From Phycisphaerales bacterium (GTDB taxonomy: Bacteria > Planctomycetota > Phycisphaerae > UBA1845 > UTPLA1): DNA of 64,000 nt. A model generated the notes under the pieces. The model did no database searches, was not told the DNA's origin, and saw only the letters and a program-made list of their open reading frames with translations. This document shows positions 44,423 through 52,464 of the stretch, one piece after another. Position 1 is the first letter of the stretch. Each line of letters begins with the position of its first letter. The translations under genes and the position numbers were made by a program. The stretch is from the NCBI GenBank assembly GCA_022360095.1, contig JAKSDK010001621.1:1-64000 (forward strand), written 5' to 3'.

Positions 44423-46733
44423 GCATTCGGATCGCCTCGGTGATCCTCGATCCACACGATCGAGCGCCGGCGCGCCCGACGCCCTGGTTTTCGTTGAGCG
44501 GTTCGCTCTTCTGCTTCTTCTTGCTCTTGTTCCTTTGAGAGCCGTCGTTTCTGAAACGCATACCTTTGAAGTGCCGCGCTTGTTTCGCCATCTGGATGCG
44601 CCGACCGGCGCTCAGCCTGCAACGTCTATGCTTATCACCGGTTTCATCGTTGCGGTCGTGATTCTAGTGGCGTGTGCCCGACTCTATTGGGGCGGTCGTC
44701 GCTATTCTTGGACCGGCGCCGAAATCGGTGCGACTTTTCTACTGCTGGCGGGCATTCTCTCCTTTTTCCGCGCCGGTCAAAAACATCTTGCGGGCCTCGG
44801 AGCCCTCGACTTTCTCGGCATGGTGCTCTACATGCTGGCCCTTCGCCAACTCCTGGTTCGACCCTGGCATATTCGTCTCGCACTGGTCACCGTGCTCGCG
44901 ACCGGCGCGATGATGATCACAAAATGCGGCTACCAATATTGGTTCGAGTATCCCGAGACCATTCGGTTCTACGAAGCAGACAAGGCAAAGTTGGCCCAGG
45001 CGGAAAGTCCGGCCGAGCCCGGTTCACGTCAAAGCGGCTTCCAGCATGATTTTGAACAGCGTCTTTTCGGTAAGACTCCGACCGGCTATTACGCACACCC
45101 CAATATCCTGGGAAGTCATTTGATTTTGATCATCATGGCAGCGATTGCCGTCGTCTCCGCTCGGCTCCGCGAAGGTCGCTTTCTATGGTCCTTGGTGTTC
45201 CCCATGGTGATCGCCGCGACCGGCATCATTGCCATGTACTCTACGCTGAGCAAAGGCGCCATGAGCGCCTGCGGCATCGGAATTATTCTTTGGCTTGCCG
45301 GGGAGTTTTTCGGTCGGAGGTTGGCAGCGCGACCCATGTTCGTTCTGGTCGGTCTCTGGTGTGCCGCCGTCATCGGGACAGGCCTATTTGTTTCCGTGTT
45401 GAAGGCGAAGCCCGACTCGCTTGGCCGATCGATGCTGTTTCGTTCGATGTACTGGGATGGAGCCTGGGGCATCATCACGGAAGAGGGGCTGCTCGGTGTC
45501 GGGGCGGACAACTTCGGGCGCCACTTCACAAGACATAAGGCCGTCGAATGTCCGGAAGAAGTCGAGTCGCCTCACAGTTGGCCCGTCAAGTTCGCAACGG
45601 AGTGGGGCGTGTGCGGTCTTGCGGGAGTCCTCATTCTTTTAATGGGCATTTCTCTCAGGCTCGCCAAAAACAGACTTGCATCGAACGGAAGCCAGGGGCA
45701 TCCATCGGAAGGGTCTTCGGGCTCGGTCATTCTCTGGGCCGCGGGGCTTGGCGCGATCGTCTTTGGCTGGTGGCTGGGAGTGCTCGGTGATTCACCGGGT
45801 GGTTACCTGGCGATGGTTCTCCTCAGCGCCACCATCCCCTGGTTCTTGGCGTTCGTGTCGTTGGCCATTGAATCGAAAGAATTTCCGCAGTTCACCGATG
45901 ATGCATTGGGCCTCATGTTGCCAGCTCTCGGCGGAGGTCTCATCGCCTTCCTCATTCATACGGGGATCGACCTTGCACTCTTTGCGGGCGGACCCGCGAC
46001 GACGTTTTTCGCGCTAACGGCGGTCGTGTTGGCGATCACACGGTCTCCGGAGGAAGCATTGCCGCCGTCGCGAACCGCCAGTCGAAAACTCGCCGTCGCA
46101 CTTGGCGGTGTTGGTACGGTTGTCTTTTTTTGTTATGTGCTTGTATGCGTCCGCTCTGCGGTGGGCCTCGCAGTGAATTTGAGAGTGGCACGGACAAACG
46201 CTGAGCCGTCGCCCTGGAGTGTCTATACGACTTCGGTCGGCTATCAGGCCTATCGAGACGCGGTCGACGGTTATTCCGCCGACGGAACGGCTCAGTCCGA
46301 ATTGATCGAGCAGCTCATTCCCCGCGTGCGAAGGCTCGAACACGCTGATATTGCGATCGAACTCGCCCGTCACTTCCAGGACCGTGATCCGGACAACGCC
46401 ATCGCTTACGCGCATTTGGCTGTTCTGTATCGCCAGCGATATGAATTCAGCAAGGATATTGCTGATTTTCATCGGGCGATTGATGCCCGTCGAAGAGGCA
46501 TCGATGCCTATCCGACGTCGCCGGGTCGTCATATCGAACTCGCCAACTTTCTGGAAAACTACGCCGGCATCACCGGCGATGTCGACGCACGGTCGGAAGC
46601 TGCGCGTGAGCTTCAGGCTGCGCTCGATCTTGATGCCAAACGTGTTTATGTCTCAAAGCCGAATCGACTAACGGACCGGCAAAAGGCACTCTTAAGAGAA
46701 AGAATCGAAGGCCTTGCGGGGAGAGGTCACTAA
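44397..46733 (+). CDS. O-antigen ligase/polymerase-like membrane protein with TPR-like end
   Basis: The N-terminal 550 residues hold about twelve membrane helices with a Wzy_C/WaaL-type pattern: GYYAHPNILGSHLILIIMAA (the conserved N-x-x-G site), IIAMYSTLSKGAMSACG (S-K-G), and GLLGVGADNFGRHFTRHKA with the H-S-W-P motif soon after. The C-terminal 190 residues look like TPR helices (LVPRVRRLEH-like region, ARHFQDRDPDNAIAYAHLA). These proteins join or polymerise polysaccharide on undecaprenyl carriers at the periplasmic face. ATG 44397 overlaps the upstream transferase gene by 26 bases; an ATG at 44361 is possible but deeper in overlap. Length 778 is larger than WaaL (about 420). Confidence 0.78.
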   Translation: MPKRPPNLKHSDRLGDPRSTRSSAGAPDALVFVERFALLLLLALVPLRAVVSETHTFEVPRLFRHLDAPTGAQPATSMLITGFIVAVVILVACARLYWGGRRYSWTGAEIGATFLLLAGILSFFRAGQKHLAGLGALDFLGMVLYMLALRQLLVRPWHIRLALVTVLATGAMMITKCGYQYWFEYPETIRFYEADKAKLAQAESPAEPGSRQSGFQHDFEQRLFGKTPTGYYAHPNILGSHLILIIMAAIAVVSARLREGRFLWSLVFPMVIAATGIIAMYSTLSKGAMSACGIGIILWLAGEFFGRRLAARPMFVLVGLWCAAVIGTGLFVSVLKAKPDSLGRSMLFRSMYWDGAWGIITEEGLLGVGADNFGRHFTRHKAVECPEEVESPHSWPVKFATEWGVCGLAGVLILLMGISLRLAKNRLASNGSQGHPSEGSSGSVILWAAGLGAIVFGWWLGVLGDSPGGYLAMVLLSATIPWFLAFVSLAIESKEFPQFTDDALGLMLPALGGGLIAFLIHTGIDLALFAGGPATTFFALTAVVLAITRSPEEALPPSRTASRKLAVALGGVGTVVFFCYVLVCVRSAVGLAVNLRVARTNAEPSPWSVYTTSVGYQAYRDAVDGYSADGTAQSELIEQLIPRVRRLEHADIAIELARHFQDRDPDNAIAYAHLAVLYRQRYEFSKDIADFHRAIDARRRGIDAYPTSPGRHIELANFLENYAGITGDVDARSEAARELQAALDLDAKRVYVSKPNRLTDRQKALLRERIEGLAGRGH

Positions 46734-46773
46734 GCTCACGTTGCTACGAAGTGATCACACGGTTACGGTTTCA

Positions 46774-48051
46774 TCAGCGCTCGGCCGCCAGCAAATCCTC
46801 ATAGGTTTCCCGCCGCCGGATGATTCGAAATGAATCTCCTTCCACCAGCACTTCGGGTGGATTCGGGCGCGAGTTGTAATGGCTGGTCATCACCATGCCG
46901 TAGGCCCCGCTTGAGAAAACCGCGAGGAGGTCATCGCGTTTCATCGGCGGCAACCTCCGATCTTTCGCGAGAAAGTCTCCGCTTTCACACACCGGGCCGA
47001 CGACGTCCATCGGTAACAAGCCCGGGAGCGAGACGTTCTCGCCCCGTTCGTTAGTAACGAATTCCGGAGGCGGCTTAACCGGCCAGGCGAAATGGTAGGC
47101 TTCATACAATGACGGCCTTAGCAGATCATTCATTCCGGCGTCGACGATCAGGAAATCCCGCTCGCCTGACTTCTTGAGGTACAGCGTTTTCGTGACGAGG
47201 ATGCCTGCATTGGCCGCGATCGACCGGCCGGGTTCCATGATGATCTGGAGGTCTTTCCCCTTCAGAAGCGGCACGATGGCCTCAGCATACTTAACCGCCG
47301 CGGGGGCTTCCGCCGCCTTGTAGTGTGCCCCGAACCCCCCGCCGATGTCGAGCATGTCGATCTTGAACCCGTCGGACCTCAATTCGTTGATCAGCGCCAA
47401 TCCCTTTTCGATGGCTTGAACATACGGGGCCACCGTGTTGACCGGCGAGCCGATGTGCAGGTGGATTCCGCACAATTGGACGGAGTTTTGACGACCGTAG
47501 GTTTCAAACGCGCGCCGCGCCCGTTCCAGGTCGACGCCGAATTTGGTTTCTTTTTTTCCCGTCGAAGTGTAGCGATGGGTTTTGGGGTCCACATCGGGAT
47601 TGACTCGCAGCGCCGCTCTGACGGCGGCGCGGCGTGACTCCGCGATCGCGATCAGGTTTTCAAGCTCCGCTTCAGATTCGACATTGAACCAGCCGATTTC
47701 GGCATCGATGGCCCCATGAATTTCCTCGTCCGTCTTGCCAACGCCCGCAAATACAATTTTCGCAGGGTCGGCACCGGCTTCGAGGGCGCGGACGAGTTCG
47801 CCGCCGGACACGACGTCGAATCCAGCCCCGCGATCGCGTAACAATCGACAAATGTGTAAGTTGGCGCAACTCTTGATCGAGTAACAAATGACGGGGTCTA
47901 AGGCCGCGAACGCTTTCGTCACGGCATCGTAATGATGGAGGAATGTCGCCGCCGAATAGACATAGGCCGGTGTTCCTACGTTGTCGGCGATTCGTGTAAC
48001 CGGGACGTCTTCGCAGAATAGCTCGTTGTTACGATAGGAAAAGTGATCCAT
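46774..48051 (-). CDS. lysA: Diaminopimelate decarboxylase
   Basis: LysA turns meso-diaminopimelate into lysine with PLP. Markers: the PLP lysine in ICYSIKSCANLHI (about residue 59), GFDVVSGGELVRALEAGADP, IHLHIGSPVN (H-I-G-S), DIGGGFGAHY, MEPGRSIAANAGILVTK, CESGDFLAKDR and the final GAYGMVMTSHYNSRPNPPE. Length 425 is typical. A hairpin at 48074-48095 separates it from the gene behind it. Its presence fits a diaminopimelate-type peptidoglycan. Confidence 0.94.
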   Translation of the reverse strand: MDHFSYRNNELFCEDVPVTRIADNVGTPAYVYSAATFLHHYDAVTKAFAALDPVICYSIKSCANLHICRLLRDRGAGFDVVSGGELVRALEAGADPAKIVFAGVGKTDEEIHGAIDAEIGWFNVESEAELENLIAIAESRRAAVRAALRVNPDVDPKTHRYTSTGKKETKFGVDLERARRAFETYGRQNSVQLCGIHLHIGSPVNTVAPYVQAIEKGLALINELRSDGFKIDMLDIGGGFGAHYKAAEAPAAVKYAEAIVPLLKGKDLQIIMEPGRSIAANAGILVTKTLYLKKSGERDFLIVDAGMNDLLRPSLYEAYHFAWPVKPPPEFVTNERGENVSLPGLLPMDVVGPVCESGDFLAKDRRLPPMKRDDLLAVFSSGAYGMVMTSHYNSRPNPPEVLVEGDSFRIIRRRETYEDLLAAER

Positions 48052-48073
48052 GGTGATTCAACTGTAAGATGAA

Positions 48074-48095
48074 CCCCGGGCAGGCAGGCCCGGGG
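48074..48095. terminator. GC-rich terminator-like hairpin
   Basis: CCCCGGGC and GCCCGGGG form an 8-bp stem around a six-base loop, between a stop codon and the lysA start on the minus strand. A T-run follows only on the plus strand, so termination of the 48114 gene is plausible but not certain. Confidence 0.5.
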
Positions 48096-48113
48096 CTTTG
48101 GTGAGATTTCTTT

Positions 48114-48683
48114 TTATGATTTTTTATCGGTTTCCTTTTTGGCCGGCATCGACATTTTGAAGTTTTCCTGCATCTTTTCGATTTTCTTTTCGTCGTCCGC
48201 TTTGATGATCTGGCCCGACAACACGCCGCCGTAGCCGGCGCCGGACCAGGTGCCGCCGTAGAACCCTTCGTGAATCACGACACGTGCCGAGTAGGTTCCC
48301 AGCAGTGGAATTTTCATCTTGTCGAGGGTGATCACGGGCGTGTCTCCTGCCCAGACCACTCGAACCGGCACCGGTACCCTGACATCCTTGTCCATGTATT
48401 GCACCTGAGCCGTAATGACCCAGTTGTCGTCGAGTCCTTTGGAGATGCGGTGAATGGCGTATCGTTCCGCCTTCGGCTTTGTCATCGGAGCCTTGCCTTT
48501 CAAGCCCTCTGAGTTGGTCATTTGAAAGGTGCCGCGAAGGACGACGCCGGTCAACATGTCTTTGAATTTTTTCTCGAGACGTTCTTTTTCATCCGTCTTG
48601 TCATCCGACCATGTCAGACTGACAATTGCGAACGGCACGACTGCCACGATCAACACCATCAGCCAGTTTCGTGTTTTCATCAC
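48114..48683 (-). CDS. Exported protein of unknown function
   Basis: A signal peptide (WLMVLIVAVVPFAIVSLTW) is followed by a lysine- and glutamate-rich part and a beta-rich middle: LTGVVLRGTFQMTNSEGLKG, YAIHRISKGLDDNWVITAQV and GTYSARVVIHEGFYGGTWSG. The pattern is found in planctomycete exported proteins but I know no function. The C-terminus is rich in Lys and Met. RBS GGAAGAAAG lies before the ATG. It is divergent from upp. Confidence 0.62.
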   Translation of the reverse strand: MMKTRNWLMVLIVAVVPFAIVSLTWSDDKTDEKERLEKKFKDMLTGVVLRGTFQMTNSEGLKGKAPMTKPKAERYAIHRISKGLDDNWVITAQVQYMDKDVRVPVPVRVVWAGDTPVITLDKMKIPLLGTYSARVVIHEGFYGGTWSGAGYGGVLSGQIIKADDEKKIEKMQENFKMSMPAKKETDKKS

Positions 48684-48736
48684 TTTCTTCCTACCGATCC
48701 AAGAATGGACACGCCGACACCATTCTCAAGGATACG

Positions 48737-48786
48737 CGGCATCGCGACAAGCGCTGCTTGGTACATCCATGCGATGCCGGTATTAT
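48737..48786 (+). promoter_or_regulatory. upp promoter inside a nested inverted repeat
   Basis: TTGGTA (48758-48763) and TATTAT (48781-48786) are 17 bases apart. CGGCATCGC (48737-48745) and GCGATGCCG (48771-48779) are perfect 9-bp inverted repeats that flank the -35 box, with an inner stem CAAGC/GCTTG (48748-48760). This may be an operator for a regulator of uracil salvage, or an RNA hairpin if transcription starts further upstream. Confidence 0.45.
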
Positions 48787-48825
48787 GACGACGACAGCAG
48801 GCCTTTTGTCAGTTTGGAGAATCGA

Positions 48826-49467
48826 ATGGACGGGAGCCAATGGCCCAACGTGAACGTCGTTTTGCATCCCGTGGTTCAGGAGCGGCTGACCGTCGCCCGT
48901 GATAAGCGGACCGACGTGCAGCATTTTCGCAGGCTGATCGGCGAGATTGCACGGCTGATGGCCTTTGAGCTGACCCGTGACTATGCGACCGTTCCGCGTG
49001 AGGTCGAATCTCCAATGGGTGCATGTCAGGGTTGCAAGCTGGCCAGGGCCCTGACGCTTGTCCCGATTTTGCGAGCGGGCTTGGGTATGGCCGAGGGGAT
49101 TCACGAACTGCTCCCCGGCGCGCGCATGGGGCATCTCGGGATTTATCGCAACGAAGAGACGCTCGATCCAATCGTCTATTACAACAAGCTGCCTCCGGAC
49201 ATCGCAGAAACGGATGTCATCGTCATCGATCCGATGCTGGCCACGGCCGGCTCATTGAACACGGCGATCGACGCGATCAAACAAACGGGCGCTTCGAGCA
49301 TCAAAGTTTTGTGCCTGGTCGCGGCGCCGGAGGGAATCGAAGCGCTCAACGCCCGGCATCCCGGTGTGTTGGTTTATACCGCGGCCGTGGACGATCGCCT
49401 GGACGACCGTGGTTACATCATTCCCGGGCTGGGTGACGCCGGAGACCGTTTGTTCGGCACGGCGTGA
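48826..49467 (+). CDS. upp: Uracil phosphoribosyltransferase
   Basis: Upp makes UMP from uracil and PRPP in pyrimidine salvage. Marks: VNVVLHPVVQERLTVARDKR at the N-terminus, LVPILRAGLGMAEGIHELLP, the PRPP loop VIVIDPMLATAGSLNTAID, and the C-terminal uracil-site region DDRGYIIPGLGDAGDRLFG. ATG 48826 has GGAGA six bases before it and gives 213 residues, close to the usual length; the long frame from 48529 crosses a divergent gene and is not credible. Confidence 0.95.
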   Translation: MDGSQWPNVNVVLHPVVQERLTVARDKRTDVQHFRRLIGEIARLMAFELTRDYATVPREVESPMGACQGCKLARALTLVPILRAGLGMAEGIHELLPGARMGHLGIYRNEETLDPIVYYNKLPPDIAETDVIVIDPMLATAGSLNTAIDAIKQTGASSIKVLCLVAAPEGIEALNARHPGVLVYTAAVDDRLDDRGYIIPGLGDAGDRLFGTA

Positions 49468-49488
49468 CGCCTGTCTGCAAGGCCTATG

Positions 49489-50259
49489 TCACGGCTGATT
49501 CTGAATGACTTCAAGGAACAGCGCAGCAACGATCGCATTTCCGCTTGCGCTGAGGTGGTTGCAGTCAAAATAATTGTCGGAATCTCCACGAAGCTCGCCA
49601 TCTTTTGATGCCACGTCGACGAGAATTGCACCTTCTCTGGCGGCCGCCAGGCGGATGCGTTCGTTCAGCAACGTAACGTAGGCATTCGCAACCAATGCCT
49701 GTGTCGGAAGGAGGATGTCCAGCAACAGCGGATTACAATCGGTGCTGCCGGCCGGCAGAAAGAAGTAGGTGGCGACATACACATTCCAGCCTGCGTCGTG
49801 TCCCGTACGAATGGCCGCCTCGACGTTGGCCTGAATCTCATCCAGTTTTGCATCGAGTGAATCCGAAAATGGATAGACCGGCGCCGCAGGGGAAAAAATC
49901 AGAAGCGGGTCGGTCTCCTGAAGAAAGTCGGTCAGGTCGTTGCCGCCCTCCCAAAAAAACATGGCTTCCGCATTGGGAAACAGGTTCGAGGCGACGAGGG
50001 ACCGTAGCCGCTCGACTCCGTCTTCGGTGGTTTCACCGCCTTCACCTTCATTGGAATACGTCTCGGCGCTCTCGCCGAGCAGGTCGACCAGAGATTCAAT
50101 GTAATCACGCGACGATGGTCCTTTTGTCGCCGAATCCCCAAACGCCACGTACCGTACCGCCGGATCTGGCAGCCGAAACACAAAATCTTCGCCGCAGCCG
50201 AAAACGGAGACGGACGTGATCAGGAGGATGGCGGAAAGGGATGTTGGTTTCCAAGACAT
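49489..50259 (-). CDS. SGNH/GDSL-type hydrolase lipoprotein
   Basis: A lipoprotein signal (LSAILLITSVSVFGC, Cys near residue 22) is followed by an SGNH hydrolase: FGDSATKGPSSRDY with the catalytic Ser in block I, NEGEGGETTEDG (Gly, block II), WEGGNDLTDFL (Asn in G-N-D, block III) and DCNHLSASGNAIV with the Asp-x-x-His of block V. Enzymes of this family act on esters, acetyl groups or lipids. The protein is probably anchored in the periplasm or outer membrane. RBS GAGGGG lies six bases before the ATG. Confidence 0.82.
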   Translation of the reverse strand: MSWKPTSLSAILLITSVSVFGCGEDFVFRLPDPAVRYVAFGDSATKGPSSRDYIESLVDLLGESAETYSNEGEGGETTEDGVERLRSLVASNLFPNAEAMFFWEGGNDLTDFLQETDPLLIFSPAAPVYPFSDSLDAKLDEIQANVEAAIRTGHDAGWNVYVATYFFLPAGSTDCNPLLLDILLPTQALVANAYVTLLNERIRLAAAREGAILVDVASKDGELRGDSDNYFDCNHLSASGNAIVAALFLEVIQNQP

Positions 50260-50359
50260 TCAGGTCCCCTCAAATGATGAGTCTTCGGTTTTTGCGGTCG
50301 CTGCGAGGGAACATTTCAAAGTTATAGTCTCCCGGACGGGGTTTCTCCGCCACGATCGT

Positions 50360-50397
50360 GGTAACATTTTTGGTATCTAATGCTTTATATTGTTACC
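50360..50397 (+). promoter_or_regulatory. Inverted repeat upstream of KfrA-like gene
   Basis: GGTAACA (50360-50366) and TGTTACC (50391-50397) are perfect 7-bp inverted repeats. The AT-rich spacer and the position, 60 bases before a DNA-binding protein gene, make an autoregulatory operator possible. Confidence 0.4.
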
Positions 50398-50456
50398 GGA
50401 ATCGGGTACAATCTCAACTATCATGTTGATAATGATTGCAAACAGAGGTCCCAGGT

Positions 50457-51035
50457 ATGGATGATCAGAAGGGCCCCCCAGAGGCGGATTCGGACATCGC
50501 GGCGGCCTTGGAAGCCATCGCGCCGGTCGGCGTCGCGGACGTTTCTCCGTCAGATGAAATCATTTCGGCTTGTGAGGCCTTGTCCGCAGACGGAACGCGT
50601 CCAACGATCCGGGCGGTCTACGCTTATTTGATGGCGGAATACGGGAAGGCCCCTTCTTTTCGTGATCTTTCGCCCGTGGTGCGAACATGGCGAGCAGGCC
50701 GATGGAAGTCACCTGCGGTGCGTCGCGCGTTCAGGGCATATCAGAAATTAGATGCCGAACAGAAAGAGGCCTTTCGAGAACTGGTTGAGACCGACAACGT
50801 GACCAGCGCCCGGGCGGACCATGGCAAAGCGAACTACGAAATCAGTGCAACGCTGTTGAGTGGGCGTGTTGTCGTTGAGCATGCCCATCGGAAAACACAT
50901 GCCTGGGTGAAGTATTACAATCTCCGCGATCGTCATCGGCGTGAATCCATCCAGGTCACCATTTCCGAGCGACTCGAAGATGGCACGACCGAGGTCATCA
51001 AGCAATGGACCAAGCGGGGCCTGACAAGGTGGTAG
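50457..51035 (+). CDS. KfrA-N-like DNA-binding protein
   Basis: Residues about 30-90 match the N-terminal DNA-binding region of the plasmid regulator KfrA: DEIISACEALSADGTRPTIR, AVYAYLMAEYGKAPSFRDLS and VRTWRAGRWKSPAVR. The coiled-coil tail of KfrA is missing, and a basic C-terminus (RGLTRW end) follows instead. KfrA-type proteins bind DNA near their own gene and help plasmid stability. ATG 50457 has GAGG eight bases upstream. Length is 192. I see no partition genes next to it. An alternative is an unrelated helical DNA-binding protein. Confidence 0.5.
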   Translation: MDDQKGPPEADSDIAAALEAIAPVGVADVSPSDEIISACEALSADGTRPTIRAVYAYLMAEYGKAPSFRDLSPVVRTWRAGRWKSPAVRRAFRAYQKLDAEQKEAFRELVETDNVTSARADHGKANYEISATLLSGRVVVEHAHRKTHAWVKYYNLRDRHRRESIQVTISERLEDGTTEVIKQWTKRGLTRW

Positions 51036-51261
51036 ATCACCCATAGCAGCGGCTCAGTGAACGCCGTAATAGCTCGTCTTCGGTCTCCTTCCTTTTTCCC
51101 CTGATCCCCCGATCGATGTCCGATATTTCCTGATGCAAAACTTCTCGGGAACCCTTCGCCGAGTTGGCGCAACTAATGCTTGGAAGACGTGAGTAGCCGA
51201 CAAGCTCCGGCCGAAGGTGAGTTGGAACCGATGTTCCGATCAAGCATGCGGAGAAACGTCA

Positions 51262-52449
51262 ATGAACGTGCGCATAATACAAATCACGATGCTGGCTTTT
51301 GTCGTCGTATGTTCGACGAACATCGAGCGTGCAGCAGGGGGAATCAAGCTGATCACATTGCCCATACGGGAGCGTGTGGAGATTCAGCTTGATCATCCGC
51401 ACGTGACGTTGGTCGAAGAGGAACGGATGGTTCCGTTGGCCGCCGGCGTCAACGACGTCGTGTTCGCCTGGGCCAATGCCGCGATCGACAAGAACAGCAT
51501 CCAATTCAGCTGTCTAACGGACCCGGGAAACATTCGAGTGCTTTCCGTATCCTATCCACCGAATGAGAATGCGCTGACCTGGCAGGTTTCGTCTCCAAAC
51601 GCAGGCTCGGCGCGTGTGCGAATCAGCTATGTCATCGGAGGACTCGATAAAACTTTCGCCTACCGGGCGGTCGCTTCCAATGATGAAGAAACGTTGACCC
51701 TTTGGCAGTATGTCAGACTTCATAATCACGCCAACGAGGCCTTTGGTCAGGCGGGGATGTGGGCCGGCTTTGGGGAGCGCTTCGAGCGTCCCATCGACAT
51801 CAACGAGACACGGCAGCTGCTGTCGGCCAAGTTCGAGGACGTGCCCATTGAAAAAACGTATACAGCCGATCTGTCCGCGCACGGTTATCTCAACGAGGGG
51901 AAACGGCAACTACGAATTCCCATGCACTATGTGCTCAAGAACGACCGGGACCACGGCTTGGGCCGGTTCCCGTTGATGTTCGGCAAGGCCCGCATCTTTC
52001 AAGACGACGGCCGTGGCACGGTCGCCTTCCTTGGAGAGGATTGGGGGACGTTCACGCCACTCAATGACGAGATGAGGCTTTACCTGGGTTTGTCCAAAGA
52101 CATCGTCGTCAAGCGGACGATCGAAAGCCGTAAGGCGATCCATGTCTTGGGGAATCTGTATCACTACGACGTCGTGGTCAAGTACGAGATCGAGAATTTC
52201 AAGGACCAACGTGTCGTGCTGGACATCGTCGAGTCATTGCCGGATTTGCGGCGCGAGATTTTGCGCGACACGAGGCGCGATGTGGAATGGCAACTGAAAA
52301 ATACGGGCACGTTGGACGAGATGATTGATCGCGAGAAGTCGAACGCCGACCAGGTTGTCTTCCACGTCACGCTCCCACAACGCGGTGAAGACCAGAAGGC
52401 GGTCAAGCAGATTCACAAGATGAACGTGCTGATCAAGAACGAATGGTAA
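51262..52449 (+). CDS. DUF4139-like exported protein, copy 1
   Basis: A signal peptide (IIQITMLAFVVVCSTN) is followed by a beta-rich protein of DUF4139 type: VTLVEEERMVPLAAGVNDVV (strand pattern L-V-x-E-x-R-x-V-x-L), FAWANAAIDKNSIQF and ALTWQVSSPNAGSARVRISY, then LTLWQYVRLHNHANEAF. It is paralogous to the next gene: both have V-x-F-x-W-A-N-x-x-I-D and the sequence of domains in the same order. The C-terminus ends in HKMNVLIKNEW. ATG 51262 has GGAG upstream and is preferred over the frame start at 51217. The function is unknown; the pair may form a heteromer. Confidence 0.65.
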   Translation: MNVRIIQITMLAFVVVCSTNIERAAGGIKLITLPIRERVEIQLDHPHVTLVEEERMVPLAAGVNDVVFAWANAAIDKNSIQFSCLTDPGNIRVLSVSYPPNENALTWQVSSPNAGSARVRISYVIGGLDKTFAYRAVASNDEETLTLWQYVRLHNHANEAFGQAGMWAGFGERFERPIDINETRQLLSAKFEDVPIEKTYTADLSAHGYLNEGKRQLRIPMHYVLKNDRDHGLGRFPLMFGKARIFQDDGRGTVAFLGEDWGTFTPLNDEMRLYLGLSKDIVVKRTIESRKAIHVLGNLYHYDVVVKYEIENFKDQRVVLDIVESLPDLRREILRDTRRDVEWQLKNTGTLDEMIDREKSNADQVVFHVTLPQRGEDQKAVKQIHKMNVLIKNEW

Positions 52450-52464
52450 AACAGGATCACGGCC

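Noticed and set aside
51036-51261. A gap of 226 bases before the DUF4139-like pair
   Set aside because: I looked for a small gene, tRNA or hairpin and found nothing supported.
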